Of a DNA stretch of 64,000 nt, positions 1 to 11,334 are shown piece by piece. The DNA is from Petaurus breviceps papuanus (taxonomy: Eukaryota; Chordata; Mammalia; Diprotodontia; Petauridae). Both the position numbers and the translations under genes were made by a program. The notes under the pieces are model-generated. The model had not been told where the DNA came from and did not search any database. It was given only the letters and a program-made list of their open reading frames with translations. How positions within the stretch are numbered: the first letter of the stretch is position 1; every line of letters begins with the position of its first letter. The stretch is taken from NCBI GenBank assembly GCA_028583685.1, contig JAMXIF010000022.1, forward strand, positions 1,104,305 to 1,168,304. The letters are read 5' to 3'.

Positions 1-77
1 CACATAGATAAAGACACAGAGAACCTTTTGCCCCATCAGATTCCTTCTCTATTCTTTCTTTATGATACTACCCATCA

Positions 78-506
<429 letters not shown>

Positions 507-687
507 TGACTCAAGTTCTGCTCATGGTGGCCCTCCCCATTATAATAGATGTAAAAACTACAGAAGTCTCCATCGAGTTCTGTCAAGGATAGAAATTCCT
601 AACCTTCTTTTATCCCAGACGTGTTTGTTTCCAAGGGGGCAGATCTCTACTGAGGGCAGTGGTTAGTTCCTTAATACTTCTTGGGGT

Positions 688-868
688 CTGTGGCTTTATT
701 TAAAATATTTTGATAACTACATTTCAAAAGAATCAGTCTCCTTTGAAATTCCATGTATTTTGTTTTTTATGTATTTAAAAACATAATTCTGAGAAGAGGT
801 CCATAGACTTCACCACAGTGCCCCAGGGGTCCATAACACATAAAAGGGGAAGAACCCCTGCCCTTTAG
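688..868 (-). mobile_element. DNA-transposon-like interspersed repeat, copy 1
   Basis: The reverse complement reads as a low-complexity MER-like element: a 'ttatggacccc' segment, 'gtgaagtctatggacc', then an A-rich 'ataaaaaacaaaatacat' part. The same order of blocks occurs on the + strand at 46914-47115 ('gtgaagcctcgagacccc', 'ataaaataaaacacac'). The two are diverged copies of one mammalian-wide family, probably a non-autonomous hAT element, which I cannot name with certainty. Confidence 0.5.
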
Positions 869-1080
869 GGTTAGCATGGCAGGTAGAATATTGGGCTTGG
901 AGAAGGTGGGTTTGAATTCTGGCCCTGTTGTTTACTAGTTATAAGACCTGGAGTAAGTCATTTAACCACTATAAGTCTTAATGTAAGTCTTAATTTCATC
1001 TGTAAAACAAGAATAATAATTCTTATACTTTCAATTGCACCAGGTTATTGTGAGGCTCTTATGAGGCAAAGCCCTCTAGA
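869..1080 (+). repeat. MIR copy
   Basis: The copy shows 'ggtttgaattctggccctg', 'agtcatttaacc' and 'catctgtaaaacaagaataataat', then 'ggttattgtgaggc'. These are the landmark blocks of MIR in the sense direction. It lies in the intron between the KRAB-A and KRAB-B exons. Confidence 0.6.
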
Positions 1081-1261
1081 TATGAAATCCTTCTTTCCTG
1101 CCTTCATGTCCAAAGTTCTTTCTACTGTGCCATACAAAGAGTGTCCCCTGCTCTTTTTAAAGAGCCTATTCCTGAAGGCTAAGGATGTGTTTATCCCGTT
1201 ATCACTAAGTATGTGATAAAAAAAAAAGGGGGAAAAAACAGTATTAGACATTTTAAAATAA

Positions 1262-1425
1262 TAATAACCTCCTGTTTCTATAGTGGTTTAAGTTGTAGAA
1301 AAATTTTTTCCCTAGAGCAGCCCTTGTCTTGGGTCCTGTAGCTAGGAAATATCCCATCTAAGATTCAAACCCAGGCCTTCCAACTCCAAACCCAATGTTT
1401 GCTCCTCTCTACCATACCCAAAAAT
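1262..1425 (-). repeat. MIR-like fragment
   Basis: The right half reads 'gattcaaacccaggccttcc' and 'ctctaccatacc', the reverse complement of a MIR head. The left half is poorly preserved. It is intronic. Confidence 0.35.
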
Positions 1426-1504
1426 AGAATCCTAGAGGGAGATTCTATATGTGGCCAAGGACACATAGATGTGGCAGATCTAGTAATTGTTGCTGGGTAT
1501 TCAG

Positions 1505-1705
1505 AGTTCTTGGCACTCTAGAATCATAGGATCATGGCAGATTTAGAGTGGTGAGGGTCTATAGAGACCATCTAGGCCAACATTGCAGTTAATAGAGGCT
1601 TAAGGGTTGCTTGAGCCCCTATAGTAAGTGCCAGATTTGATATTCGAACACAAGTACTTAAATCCTAAATCCACTATTCTTTCTACTGCGCTGCCTCTCT
1701 GATCT
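1505..1705 (-). repeat. MIR/MIR3-like repeat
   Basis: It begins with 'gaatcataggatcatggcag', continues with 'gagaccatctaggccaac' and ends with 'actattctttctactgcgct'. This is the antisense layout of an old MIR3-type SINE. The middle is diverged. Confidence 0.45.
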
Positions 1706-1959
1706 AATCTAATGTCTCTCCTAGTCCGGGGAAAAAATATACTAAAAAAGGAAATTGTCAAAACTCTTAAGTTTCACTTGTAAAAATCTCCTTGGCCTGA
1801 CTGGTTATCTTTTTCAAGACTTCCTTGTTCTGTTCATTTTTCCCTACAGACAGGGAGGGGTAGTTGGGTGGAGGTGGGGATGATAGCTGGGGATTACAAC
1901 AAGGGGAGACCTGAGTTCTCCAAACGTACCACCCACTCCCATTTCCTTCCTGTAACTAG

Positions 1960-2064
1960 GGCTCCCCATCTCCAAACCTGACCTGATCTGCATGCTGGAG
2001 CAAGGGACTGAACCCTGGAGCCTGGATCCACCACCAGGAGCTGAAGAAAGAAACTTCCAGGGAG
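1960..2064 (+). CDS. KRAB-B box exon of the zinc-finger gene
   Basis: The exon follows a pyrimidine-rich 'ccatttccttcctgtaactag' acceptor and ends at a 'GGAG|GTGAGT' donor. With the spare base from the KRAB-A exon it reads GLPISKPDLICMLEQGTEPW and then SLDPPPGAEERNFQG. The first part is a textbook KRAB-B box. Its length, 105 bp, is close to the common 96 bp with a short extension. It leaves one base that joins in frame to the finger exon at 6368. The first intron is 1,482 bp. The KRAB-B box strengthens KRAB-A repression in known family members. Confidence 0.92.
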
Positions 2065-2177
2065 GTGAGTGAAGTTTCTGAGGGCAAAGGAACAGCAAAG
2101 TTCCTTGGGTCATGGGCTCACATGTTTTAGGTTTGGACAGCTATACAGGGCAACCTCACTGGCAGATGTGGGTCTGA

Positions 2178-2400
2178 TTAATAATAGTAACTGGCACTTA
2201 TCTGGTACTTAAGGTCAGCAGAATGCTTCCTTTACATTATTCCATTTGATTCTCATAGGCATGTGACCAGGTGGGTTCTGTAGTAGCGAGTATTCCCATT
2301 TTACAGATAACAAAATTGAAGCCAGGGGAAATGAAGTGACTTGGCTAGGGTTTCATAGCTAGTTGTTTTCTGAGGAAGGATTCAGGACTCGGGGTTTCTG
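2178..2400 (-). repeat. MIR copy
   Basis: The order is 'aataatagtaactggcac', 'cattttacagataacaaaattgaagc', 'gaagtgacttggctaggg' and 'catagctag', the antisense layout of MIR. It is intronic. Confidence 0.55.
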
Positions 2401-2799
2401 GTGAAGCTTGGAAATGAAGAAAGGGAAGCTCATAGTAGAGAGAATGTCATTCACTTTGTGATTTGCTTGAAGACCTCCAACAAAGTCCCAAGAACCCACT
2501 GCTTCCTGAATCATCCTCCCATTTTTTAGAAAGCTCTAATTATTTGGGATTTTTTCTTTTATTAAGCCTAAAACTGCCTCTCTGCAACCTGTACTCATTG
2601 TTCCTTGTTCTGCCCTTGTGAACAGAACAGTTGGGATTTCTTTTCCATGTCCCCCCATTAAGTCCTCTCTTCTCCAGACCAGACATTTCCAGTGTCTTCA
2701 GACAATCCTTATATGGCATGAACTCAAGACCTCTCACCATCCCTCACTCTGCTGGAGTCTAAAGTCCTTCTGATGAGGTACAGGCTCTGGGAAACCCCT

Positions 2800-3300
2800 T
2801 GAACTCTGATTGAATTTTCCCATTTGATGAGGCATTTGCCTGAGGCCATAAGCCTTTCATTGTGGCTGGGCCCAAACCTCTGTTACTAGCCTAGCCCTCC
2901 ATTATTCAGCTAGCTCTCACCCTTGATCCTCCCAAAATATCTACACCCAAATCAACTGTTACACCTTTGAACTGGCTAGCCCACCACTTGTCTGTTGGCT
3001 CCAGGTAGCCTCCAGCAACTTCCCAGCCTTAATCACTCATTACTGGAGTCTGACCTCATTAACTCCTCCTGAAGACCTTCCCCAAACTCCTCCTCTAGAC
3101 CACCCCTAGATTCCTCGAACAACCTTTCTGTATATAAGACCCCATCTTGCCTCCATGTGTCTGAGAGCACCATAGAATTTCCCAATACAAACCTTACAGA
3201 TACTGAGGCACCTTAAGAGTCTACCCAATATGGCGAACTTTTAACAAACTTTGCTTTTCTTTGACTGAGAGAAGACTTGAGCTGAATTCATTTGGTTACC
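2800..3300 (+). mobile_element. LTR fossil, sense copy of an opposed pair
   Basis: The region has a TATA-like 'ctgtatataagacc' near 3130 and an R-like part around 3240-3265. Its right half (about 3028-3296) is clearly homologous to the reverse complement of 3970-4195. It is an old solo LTR-like copy. The retroviral class is unknown and no internal retroviral region is visible beside it. The left boundary is approximate. Confidence 0.55.
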
Positions 3301-3410
3301 TAACCAGGAAACACTGCTAATCTCAAACTTTTCTTCAGCAGGGACTGGAATGTACGTAAGCCTCTCTCTTTACCTATTCCCTTCTTGTTCTCCAAGTACC
3401 TTGGAGGTGT

Positions 3411-3441
3411 TGTGTGTGTGTGTGTGTGTGTGTGTTTGTGT
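3411..3441 (+). repeat. (TG)n microsatellite
   Basis: A short run of TG dinucleotides with one interruption. It lies between the two LTR fossils. Confidence 0.9.
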
Positions 3442-3585
3442 GTCTCATACTCAGTCTGACCTCTCAGGTTCTCAGTCCAGTTTGGTTATATTGGAGAACA
3501 TGGACCTATACACAGCTTCTGAAGAATGGAGGAATGGTCAGGGAACTGTAAGATGAAGAGGTTACCATAAAAATTAAGAGGGTCA

Positions 3586-3880
3586 TGGGGCAGCCAGGTA
3601 GCACAGTGAGTAAGAGCACGGGCCCCAGAGTTGGGATGACCTGGGATCAAATCCGGGCTCAGACACTTAACACACCCAGAAACACCTGGCCATGTAATCT
3701 TGAGCAAGTTACTTAACCCCAATTGCTTAGGGGCGGCCAGGTGGCTCAGTGAGTAAGAGCACCAGCCCCAGAGTCAGGATGACCTGGGATAGAATCCAGG
3801 CTCAGATACTTACCACCACACCCAGAAATAACTTGGCTGTGTAACCTTGAGCAAGTTATTTAACCCCAATTGCTTTAAAA
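3586..3880 (+). mobile_element. Dimeric tRNA-derived SINE
   Basis: Two head-to-tail SINE monomers of about 145 and 150 bp lie between 17-bp direct repeats (aaaaattaagagggtca at 3569-3585 and 3881-3897). Each monomer starts 'gggc[ag]gccaggt' and ends 'ttaaccccaattgctt'; the second adds an A tail. Only one duplication surrounds both, so they were inserted as one unit. A second, minus-strand copy with the same monomer junction lies at 37675-37887. Marsupial tRNA-SINEs end in this way, but I cannot give a family name. Confidence 0.85.
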
Positions 3881-3924
3881 AAAAATTAAGAGGGTCACCA
3901 TAAAATAATGAGGTATAGGGTTAG

Positions 3925-4345
3925 GGGTGCTTGAGACCCCAAAATACCAACACTCCAGGTCCTGCCAAATGAATTCAACTCAAGTCTCTTTCAGCCAAAG
4001 AAAAGCAAAGTTTATTAAAAGTTCACCATATTGGGCAGACTCTTAAGGAGCATTCTATGGTGTTCTCAGACATATGGAGGCAAGATGGGGTCTTATATAC
4101 AGAAAGGTTGTGCGAGAAATCTAGGGAGGAGTTTGAGGAGGGTCTTCAAGAGGAGTTAATGAGGTCAGACTCCAGTAAATGAGTGATATCACTTTCTTAA
4201 GTAGAGTGATCAAGCAGCCTGATCCTCCTGTTGTGCTGGGACCAAAGAGTGCTGCCTCCCTGTGGTTTGTTACCATTCTTTTCTTACTGCTGCCCATGAT
4301 CCCATCAGCTTTTATCATCCAGTCCCTCCCTCAAGTCCTGCCTGT
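3925..4345 (-). mobile_element. LTR fossil, antisense copy of the pair
   Basis: The reverse complement carries the same TATA-like 'ctgtatataagaccccat' and an 'aataaa' hexamer in the R part. It is homologous to 3028-3296 on the other strand, with many mismatches, so both are old. The copies face each other across about 0.7 kb that holds a microsatellite and the dimeric SINE. The outer boundary is approximate. Confidence 0.55.
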
Positions 4346-4384
4346 TTGAAGCCTCCATCTAACATAGAGGTCATGAGCTGGGGC

Positions 4385-4565
4385 AGCTATCCATAGCACC
4401 TTTTGGTTTATAAAGCACTTTCCTCACTCACAGCCATCCTATATGGTTTCAATTGCATACATGAGACCTCATGTTATAGATTATGAGTCTAAGTCTCAGG
4501 AAATGTTAAATCAGCCAGATTGGAGAGTTGGGATTCGAATTCTGGCCCTCAAAGCCAGAGCTGTT
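4385..4565 (-). repeat. MIR fragment
   Basis: The segments 'tataaagcactttcctcac', 'gagtctaagtctcaggaaatg' and 'gattcgaattctggccctc' are antisense MIR landmarks. It is intronic. Confidence 0.4.
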
Positions 4566-4799
4566 TGACTTCCTCTTCAATGCAGGGCTGTTTTTTTTTA
4601 ATCTTTAAAAAATGTAGAGTCTTTTCAAATAGTATTATTAACTTAAAATGTGAACAAAAAAGTAATCTAGGCAGAGTGGTACATTCCTGTGACCCCTTTC
4701 TTCAAGGAGCTCACATGATATATGTATTAGAGAATTGGAAAATCAACTGCTTTTTGTTCTGTTAATGATTGGGGAGATCATGGCAGGCTTGATGTAAGA

Positions 4800-6125
4800 A
4801 GTGGTATATCAGTTACACTTTAAAGGCTGAGTAGCAAGCATTCTTTCAACAAATAAAGAAGGTAAGTGAGGCTATTCTGGGCATAGGGAATAACATGAAC
4901 AAAAACATTTAGGTGGGAGAATTTGGGGTCTGTTCTAGAAGCAAAGTATAATCTGGGTTGGTACAGGTACATAGATTATATGGAGAGGAATACTGTAACA
5001 TAAAACTGGAAAGATTGGATAATCTAACAATGTAAATGATCTTTAAATATTAGGGGAAGAAGTCTGAACTTAATAAGCAGTATAGAGCCAGTGAAGAATT
5101 TTGAGCAAGGAAATACTGTGACCATTTTTCTACATATGAAAGATTCTGGGTAAATTGTATGTATGTGTGTATTGGAAGAGAAGAGAGTAGAAGCAGGAAA
5201 ACCTGTTCATAGGCTACTGTAACACCTTGGGTAGACAGTAATTTGAGTAGTGGTAATGGGACTAGAGAAGGGAGGGTGTGGTTATAAGAGAGATTGGGTA
5301 AAATGTCTAACTTGGGGCAACTGGTTAGATTTAACAGGTGAGGGAGGGAGAAACATTTAAAAAAAACCAGAAAGTTTTTGAATGTGGGAGGAGAATGGTG
5401 GTGCTACGGACAGAAATAATGATGTTATAATAGGTTTCAGGATAAGGAAAAACTATATAATAGGTATAGTTTGGGCAATACTGACTTTGAGTTGCCATGT
5501 GGAGATGGACTTGTCTGGCTGGAGCTCTGGAGAGAGGACAGGTGAACATAGGTACAGCAGTCATCTACCTATAAAGGCGGTGTTTGTTTTGCTGGAGTAA
5601 ATAGGATGGCCAGGGAAGAGATGGTAGAAGAGAGGACCAAAGACAGGACCTTGAGGATCATCTTTATTAAGGAGTAAGGAATAAGATGAAGAACCACGTA
5701 AGCTGAGACGTAATCTGTTAGAGAGGAAAGAGGAGAACCAGGAGCAGCCGGTGTTTCTGAGCTCAGTGGAAGATAGGAGGTGATGGTTAACAGTCTCAAA
5801 AACTTTAGAGAAGTGAAGGAGGATGAGACCTACAAATGGAATTTGACAGTGTAGAAGTCACTGGTGGCTATTAAGAGCAGTGTCAGAAGATGGTTGGAGT
5901 GATATCATGTCCAAGGGTTTGGGGAGACAGATGATAAGGAAACTGAGACACTGTAGAAGTTTAGCAGTGGAGGTCAGGAGAGGGATGGGTTGGTAGCTTT
6001 ATGGGATAGAGAAGGTAAAGGAAAGTCTTGTTAGAACTGAGGACACTTGAGCATGTTTGTAGGCAGAGGGAATCGACGAAAAAGGGAACTAGACATGAGA
6101 AGGTGGGAGAAAGGGAGAAGAGCCC
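4800..6125 (-). mobile_element. L2 LINE fragment
   Basis: The + strand reads as the antisense of an L2-clade ORF2. Landmarks include 'gtgaccatttttctac', 'ggagatggacttgtctgg', 'gaggagaaccaggagcagc', 'gagaagtgaaggaggatgag' and 'gagcatgtttgtaggcag'. The same landmarks recur at 11335-12720 and 30513-31925. The copy is old and not coding. It fills much of the intron before the zinc-finger exon. Confidence 0.6.
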
Positions 6126-6339
6126 TCTCCATGCTCTGTGTTGACTGCTCCCTTTCTCCTCATTTCCCTTCCATCACTTGAGTCCCTAAATTACCATTCT
6201 TTCCCTTCCTCTCCTTAGGTTGTAAGGTCTTTTTTTGAGAACCATTGATGTGCAAATTATTATTAACATGGTATTTCCCATGCGATGATCCTAGGCCTGC
6301 TTCAGCAGTTTCCTTAGCCCCAGAACAGGGCACAGCTGA

Positions 6340-7353
<1,014 letters not shown>

Positions 7354-7540
7354 TGGAAATTTGAAAGCCTTCAGCTTATTTCTTGTACATTATCATCACT
7401 TATCTCATATTTAACCATGGAGAATTCACACCACAGGGAAATCCAAGGGATGTGAAGCGCCTAGGAATGCCTTTCAGCATAGGTCAATTGCTGTCATTGA
7501 AATTCAGCATTGTAAATTAGATGTTTCCATCACAGTGAAG
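7354..7540 (+). pseudogene. Relic zinc fingers now in the 3' UTR
   Basis: In the frame that starts at 7322, the sequence resumes [11 protein letters not shown] and NLKAF, a broken ninth finger, up to a stop near 7410. Further on, 7449-7520 reads 'KGCE', 'NAFQHRS' and 'IEIQH', a tenth finger worn almost past recognition. The ancestral array was therefore longer than the present protein. Because these relics follow the stop at 7351, they are probably transcribed but not translated. Confidence 0.7.
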
Positions 7541-8284
7541 GGATTTGGGTGTTAGAGTATGCCTAAGACACTTTACTTCTTCTAGAAGCAGTGCCTCATT
7601 TGGGTAGCTACTAGGCTTTCCAGGTCCTTTTTACTATTTTTTCTTGGTCTTTCCTCACTTATTCTGAGCTGCTAAGTAGTTAGAGGGTTAGAGTGTTAAT
7701 AACCACATTCACTCTTTTTAAACTATTTACTAGGAACAACTCTTTTAACTAACCACGTCCCAACTTTTCTTGGCCTGATACATTTCACATGTCTTCCAGA
7801 GCTATGAGATCTTATGCAGAATTTAGTTCTCTGTTCTTTCTGTTCTTTGTTTTTACAGCTATTAGTTTCTTTTTAGAAACCTGTGATGTGTCCTCTTCCC
7901 CTAATTTTATCAGTTTTTAAAATTAGACATTCTTTTTGGAATGACACATTGAATTAGCACTTTATGATCTGATTTCTTTAAGAAGCCAGACTTTTTTATC
8001 AAAACCAAATACAGTTTAAACAAAGTTAAACCATCAGATGCCTCAAACATATTAGAAAATAAAACAGATGTCTTTTTTTACATTTGTTAATAAGGGAGAT
8101 CCCTTAGTAAAAGCACAGATCTTGACCAATATCTGAAAAGTCACATCACACAAACATGTGAATGGAATTAATTTGTGAGCCTCATAGCTCTAAGAATTCA
8201 CATTGAGCTAACACCATTAACAACTGTAAGCTCACAAGCAGTGTAAGCGAGCCCCATAGAGCCCCAAATTCTGTATCACATGCA
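7541..8284 (+). other. Probable 3' UTR of the zinc-finger gene
   Basis: This AT-rich stretch has no ORF and no repeat that I recognise. It runs from the finger relics to the first well-placed polyadenylation signal at 8285. An earlier AATAAA lies near 8058. The assignment rests on position only. Confidence 0.45.
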
Positions 8285-8290
8285 AATAAA
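8285..8290 (+). terminator. Candidate polyadenylation signal AATAAA
   Basis: The hexamer is followed 10-30 bases later by the GT-rich 'atgtttgttgattgatt', a plausible downstream element. That context also resembles the tail of an L2 LINE, so the signal may have come from a repeat. Other AATAAA hexamers occur near 8058 and 8999. Confidence 0.45.
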
Positions 8291-8479
8291 GTACTGATTA
8301 ATGTTTGTTGATTGATTATCTGAAAGAAAAAAATTCTTTGATAGCATTTTTATCTTACCCTCATAGAACAGCAGCCAAGAGAAAGCATTAGAAATTGGGA
8401 TTCCTCTCCACCAAATCTTTCTCCATTGGTAAAGTGGGGCAGAATAACTTGACTTTACAGTTCCTACTCAGAGGGACTG

Positions 8480-9135
8480 TGAGTCCTGTCACTTCCATAT
8501 GGTCTGAAGGGAGACTGGTGCCTGGAGCAAATTCTTAATACTTAATGTCTGTTTGAGGCATAAGATGATGATGAACTCTGAATAAGTAGAAGTCCAAGTG
8601 CAGGTAACCCCCAGGCAACTATGCAAGATATACTGGCCTGGGCAGGTTAGGACTGGAGGTGCAGAATTTGGAGCCATTCACAAATGGAATAAGGCTAAGT
8701 ATTCCAAAGCGTTGTGCAGTCATTTAACTGCAGTCAGCCTGTATCTGAGTTAGAGTTAGCATTCCTGTGGGGAGCATACACATTCAGTGATGTTCCTGAA
8801 GGCTTAAGATTCTGCAGAAGGATAGAATATTCCTACTTTTTGGTGTTGAGCGCTTGTTTCTGAACTCCAGAAATGAAGACATTTGGGTTTAATTGCAATA
8901 AGTTAAAACCATAGCGATAACTGTAAGGCAAGCTGTTTAAGGGGGTGAGAGAGGAAAGGAAACCTGCTATAACTGTCACTATTTGATTTATGATTTACAA
9001 TAAAAATGTCTTGTGATATGTGTGATGTGATATAGTGTGTATCAGTATTGTGATTTTGTTCTTAACTCACTCTGAGGGTGAACCACTGAATCAATAGGGT
9101 GGACATCTAATAAAGGAGCAAACTCAATGGAGGAA
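8480..9135. other. Intergenic sequence, nothing recognised
   Basis: No ORF with family resemblance and no repeat is recognised here. An AATAAA at 8999-9004 is the only signal noted. Confidence 0.4.
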
Positions 9136-9139
9136 AGAG

Positions 9140-9345
9140 TATGATTTACCTCAGAGACACAGCATGGTATGTTAGAAAGATTGGGAACTAGGGAACCCAA
9201 AGTCTAGTCCTGGTTTTGCCACTACTTATATGACCTTGGGCAAGTCACAATGCCTTGGCCTCAATTTCCTCATTTGTAAAATGAGAATAGATTGGAATAG
9301 ATGATCCTTAGGGTCCCTTAAAGTTCTAAAAAAAGTTATGACTTC
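9140..9345 (+). repeat. MIR-type SINE
   Basis: The copy reads 'gcatggtatgttagaaag', 'ccactacttatatgaccttgggcaag', 'cctcatttgtaaaatgag', then an 'agatgatccttagggtccc' 3' part. This 3' part differs from classic MIR and is shared with copies at 26232 and 47265. Confidence 0.55.
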
Positions 9346-9609
9346 TGGTCTGCTTTTGGGTCAGACTTACCATTGTGTGACTGAACTGAGTTCATGTTAG
9401 ACTAGGAAGGAGTATTTATTTTCTCCTCTTCACCTTGATCAGCTTAGGTAGTCTTGTAAGGAATATGGTGATGCCTGCAGTGGAGAATTTTGTTCCTTGC
9501 CTTTTTTTATAATTGTGATATCACTAAGAGGAGCTGGTGGAAGCTCAAGCTACATCCTAGGGAAAAGTTACTTACTACTTATAACTGTCTTTGTGATCCC
9601 ATCCCTGTC

Positions 9610-10200
9610 CAGTTCATGCTACAGAATTTTAGAGTTGGAAAAGACTTCAGAGGCCCTCTAATCCCACTCATATGTGAATCAGTGTACCCTCTTAAAATAT
9701 CCCTATTAAGTGATCATTTTTGTTTGAGTCCTCTTCTAAGGCTTCTTCTAAGTTCTTCTTACATGGAGTCTAGATAAGCCTCTGCAAATGTAATCATACT
9801 TGTAGAATTAAGCAAAAGAAGTGCAGTATTACCCATGATATCCCTTCCAGTACTTGAAGACATCTATGATATGGTACTTCAGTGGAGTTTTCACTTCTCA
9901 AGGTTAAAGATCTCTGATTCCTTCCACCATACTCTTATGCCATGGTCTCCTCTCAGCACCCTGGTTTGGTAGGGTAGGATGGCTTTGGATTCTCTCCAGC
10001 TCAATATCATTCCTAAAATATGGTGCTCATAACCAAATAATATTTAAGATGTGATCTGAACAGGGTAAAGGACAATAGATCTATCTCTTATTTTGAACTA
10101 GAACCAAGGTCCTTTGACTCTATACCCAGTGTCTTTTCCACACTTTCACCCTACTTCTTTGTCCAAGTTGACATGCACTTGTTAATGATTATACTTTGTG
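9610..10200 (-). mobile_element. L3/CR1-clade LINE 3' end
   Basis: It starts with 'agaattttagagttggaaaag', the antisense of the common L3 3' end. Farther right come 'gattctctccagctcaat', 'atatggtgctcataacc' and 'gatgtgatctgaacagggt', all antisense L3/CR1 3' UTR landmarks. Confidence 0.6.
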
Positions 10201-10204
10201 TCTG

Positions 10205-11058
10205 GTCACAGAATCATAGAGTTGGAAAGGACCTCAGAGTCCAGCTAGTCCAACACAGCATAAGCATGATGTCATCTAGTATTTAAAATCTCAAATGGAG
10301 GGGTGGGGGTGGGAGGACCAAATACCTTCCAAAGCAACCCATTCTACTTTTGTATAGCTCTAATAATAGGAGGTTTTCCCTTACATCAAGCCTCATCAGC
10401 CTCTGCAATTTCCCACTCACTCTCTCTCTCATTCAATCCACTGGTATCAAGGAGAATAATTCTGATCCCTATTCTAGATGATAATTCCAAAGATATGATA
10501 TAATGCTGGGAAGGATAAGATATCCAAAGAAAGCTACTATTTCCCTCTTGAATTTTCTCCAGTCTAAACCTCTCTCTCTCTCTCTTTTTTTTCATTCAAC
10601 CCCTGAATGGCAGGGACTTATCCTAGTTGACCGCACAATAGTTCCCCGCCTTTACAGTGTCCTTCCTATTTATGTGCAGAAGGGAGCACTATTTCAGATT
10701 TGGTTAGACCGAAGCAAAAACAGTAGGACTGTTATCTCCCTCATTCTGGAAACTATTATCTTGGATTTTTTTTTGGAGGGGGGAAGACAAGGCAATTGGG
10801 GTTAAGTGACTTGCCCAAGGGAAACTGTTTTCTTAATGCAGCTGGAGATCAGCCTGGTTTTTCTTATTTTGACTGCTATGTCACAAAACTCAAATTATGT
10901 TTGCAATTCACTAGAAACTGTTTTCCTTCCCCATCTTGAAACATGACTGTCAATGTACTACTCTTTTTTTCCTGACTTCATTCTTGGTGGCACATATGGA
11001 TTCGCTTCATCATTGCAGGGGGCAGAAAAATGAGATGCATCCTTCTCAAACGGTTAAA
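10205..11058 (-). mobile_element. L3/CR1-clade LINE, interrupted by a SINE
   Basis: It begins 'gaatcatagagttggaaagg' and contains 'gcactatttcagatttgg' and 'tcttaatgcagctggagatc', which are consecutive antisense L3 landmarks. The element is split at 10763-10820 by a truncated SINE and resumes without loss. A CT-rich run lies at 10421-10590. Confidence 0.6.
10763..10820 (-). mobile_element. 5'-truncated tRNA-SINE inserted in L3
   Basis: A poly-T run followed by 'caattggggttaagtgacttgccc' is the antisense 3' end of the marsupial tRNA-SINE. The flanks gaaactattatctt (10749-10762) and gaaactgttttctt (10821-10834) are a 14-bp target duplication with two differences. Confidence 0.7.
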
Positions 11059-11220
11059 CTTTTTTTTTTTTTGGAGAGGGGAAGGTGGGGAAATTGGGGT
11101 TAAGTGACTTGCCCAAGGTCACACAGCTAGTTTTTGTGTTAAGTGTTTGAGACCAGATTTGAACTCGGGTCCTCCTGACTTCAGGGCTGGTGCTCTATTC
11201 ACTGCGCCGCCTAGCCGCCC
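11059..11220 (-). mobile_element. tRNA-derived marsupial SINE, near full length
   Basis: It reads from a poly-T tract through 'attggggttaagtgacttgc' and 'cacacagctag' to 'cactgcgccgcctagccgcccc', the complete antisense element. The sharp sequence suggests it is younger than the neighbouring L3 and L2. Confidence 0.8.
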
Positions 11221-11334
11221 CAAAACTCCATTCTTTATGAGTAGAGCCTCATATTTCTAATCTAGCTCTAGATGGACAGTAGGTCTTCCCTCTGTGTCAC
11301 ATTCTTTAAACTTCTGAGATCTGCCTCAATTTGG

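Noticed and set aside
11059-11220. tRNA-like sequence in marsupial SINEs
   Set aside because: The A/B-box-like parts belong to tRNA-derived SINE heads with A tails and target duplications. None folds as a complete tRNA gene by eye.
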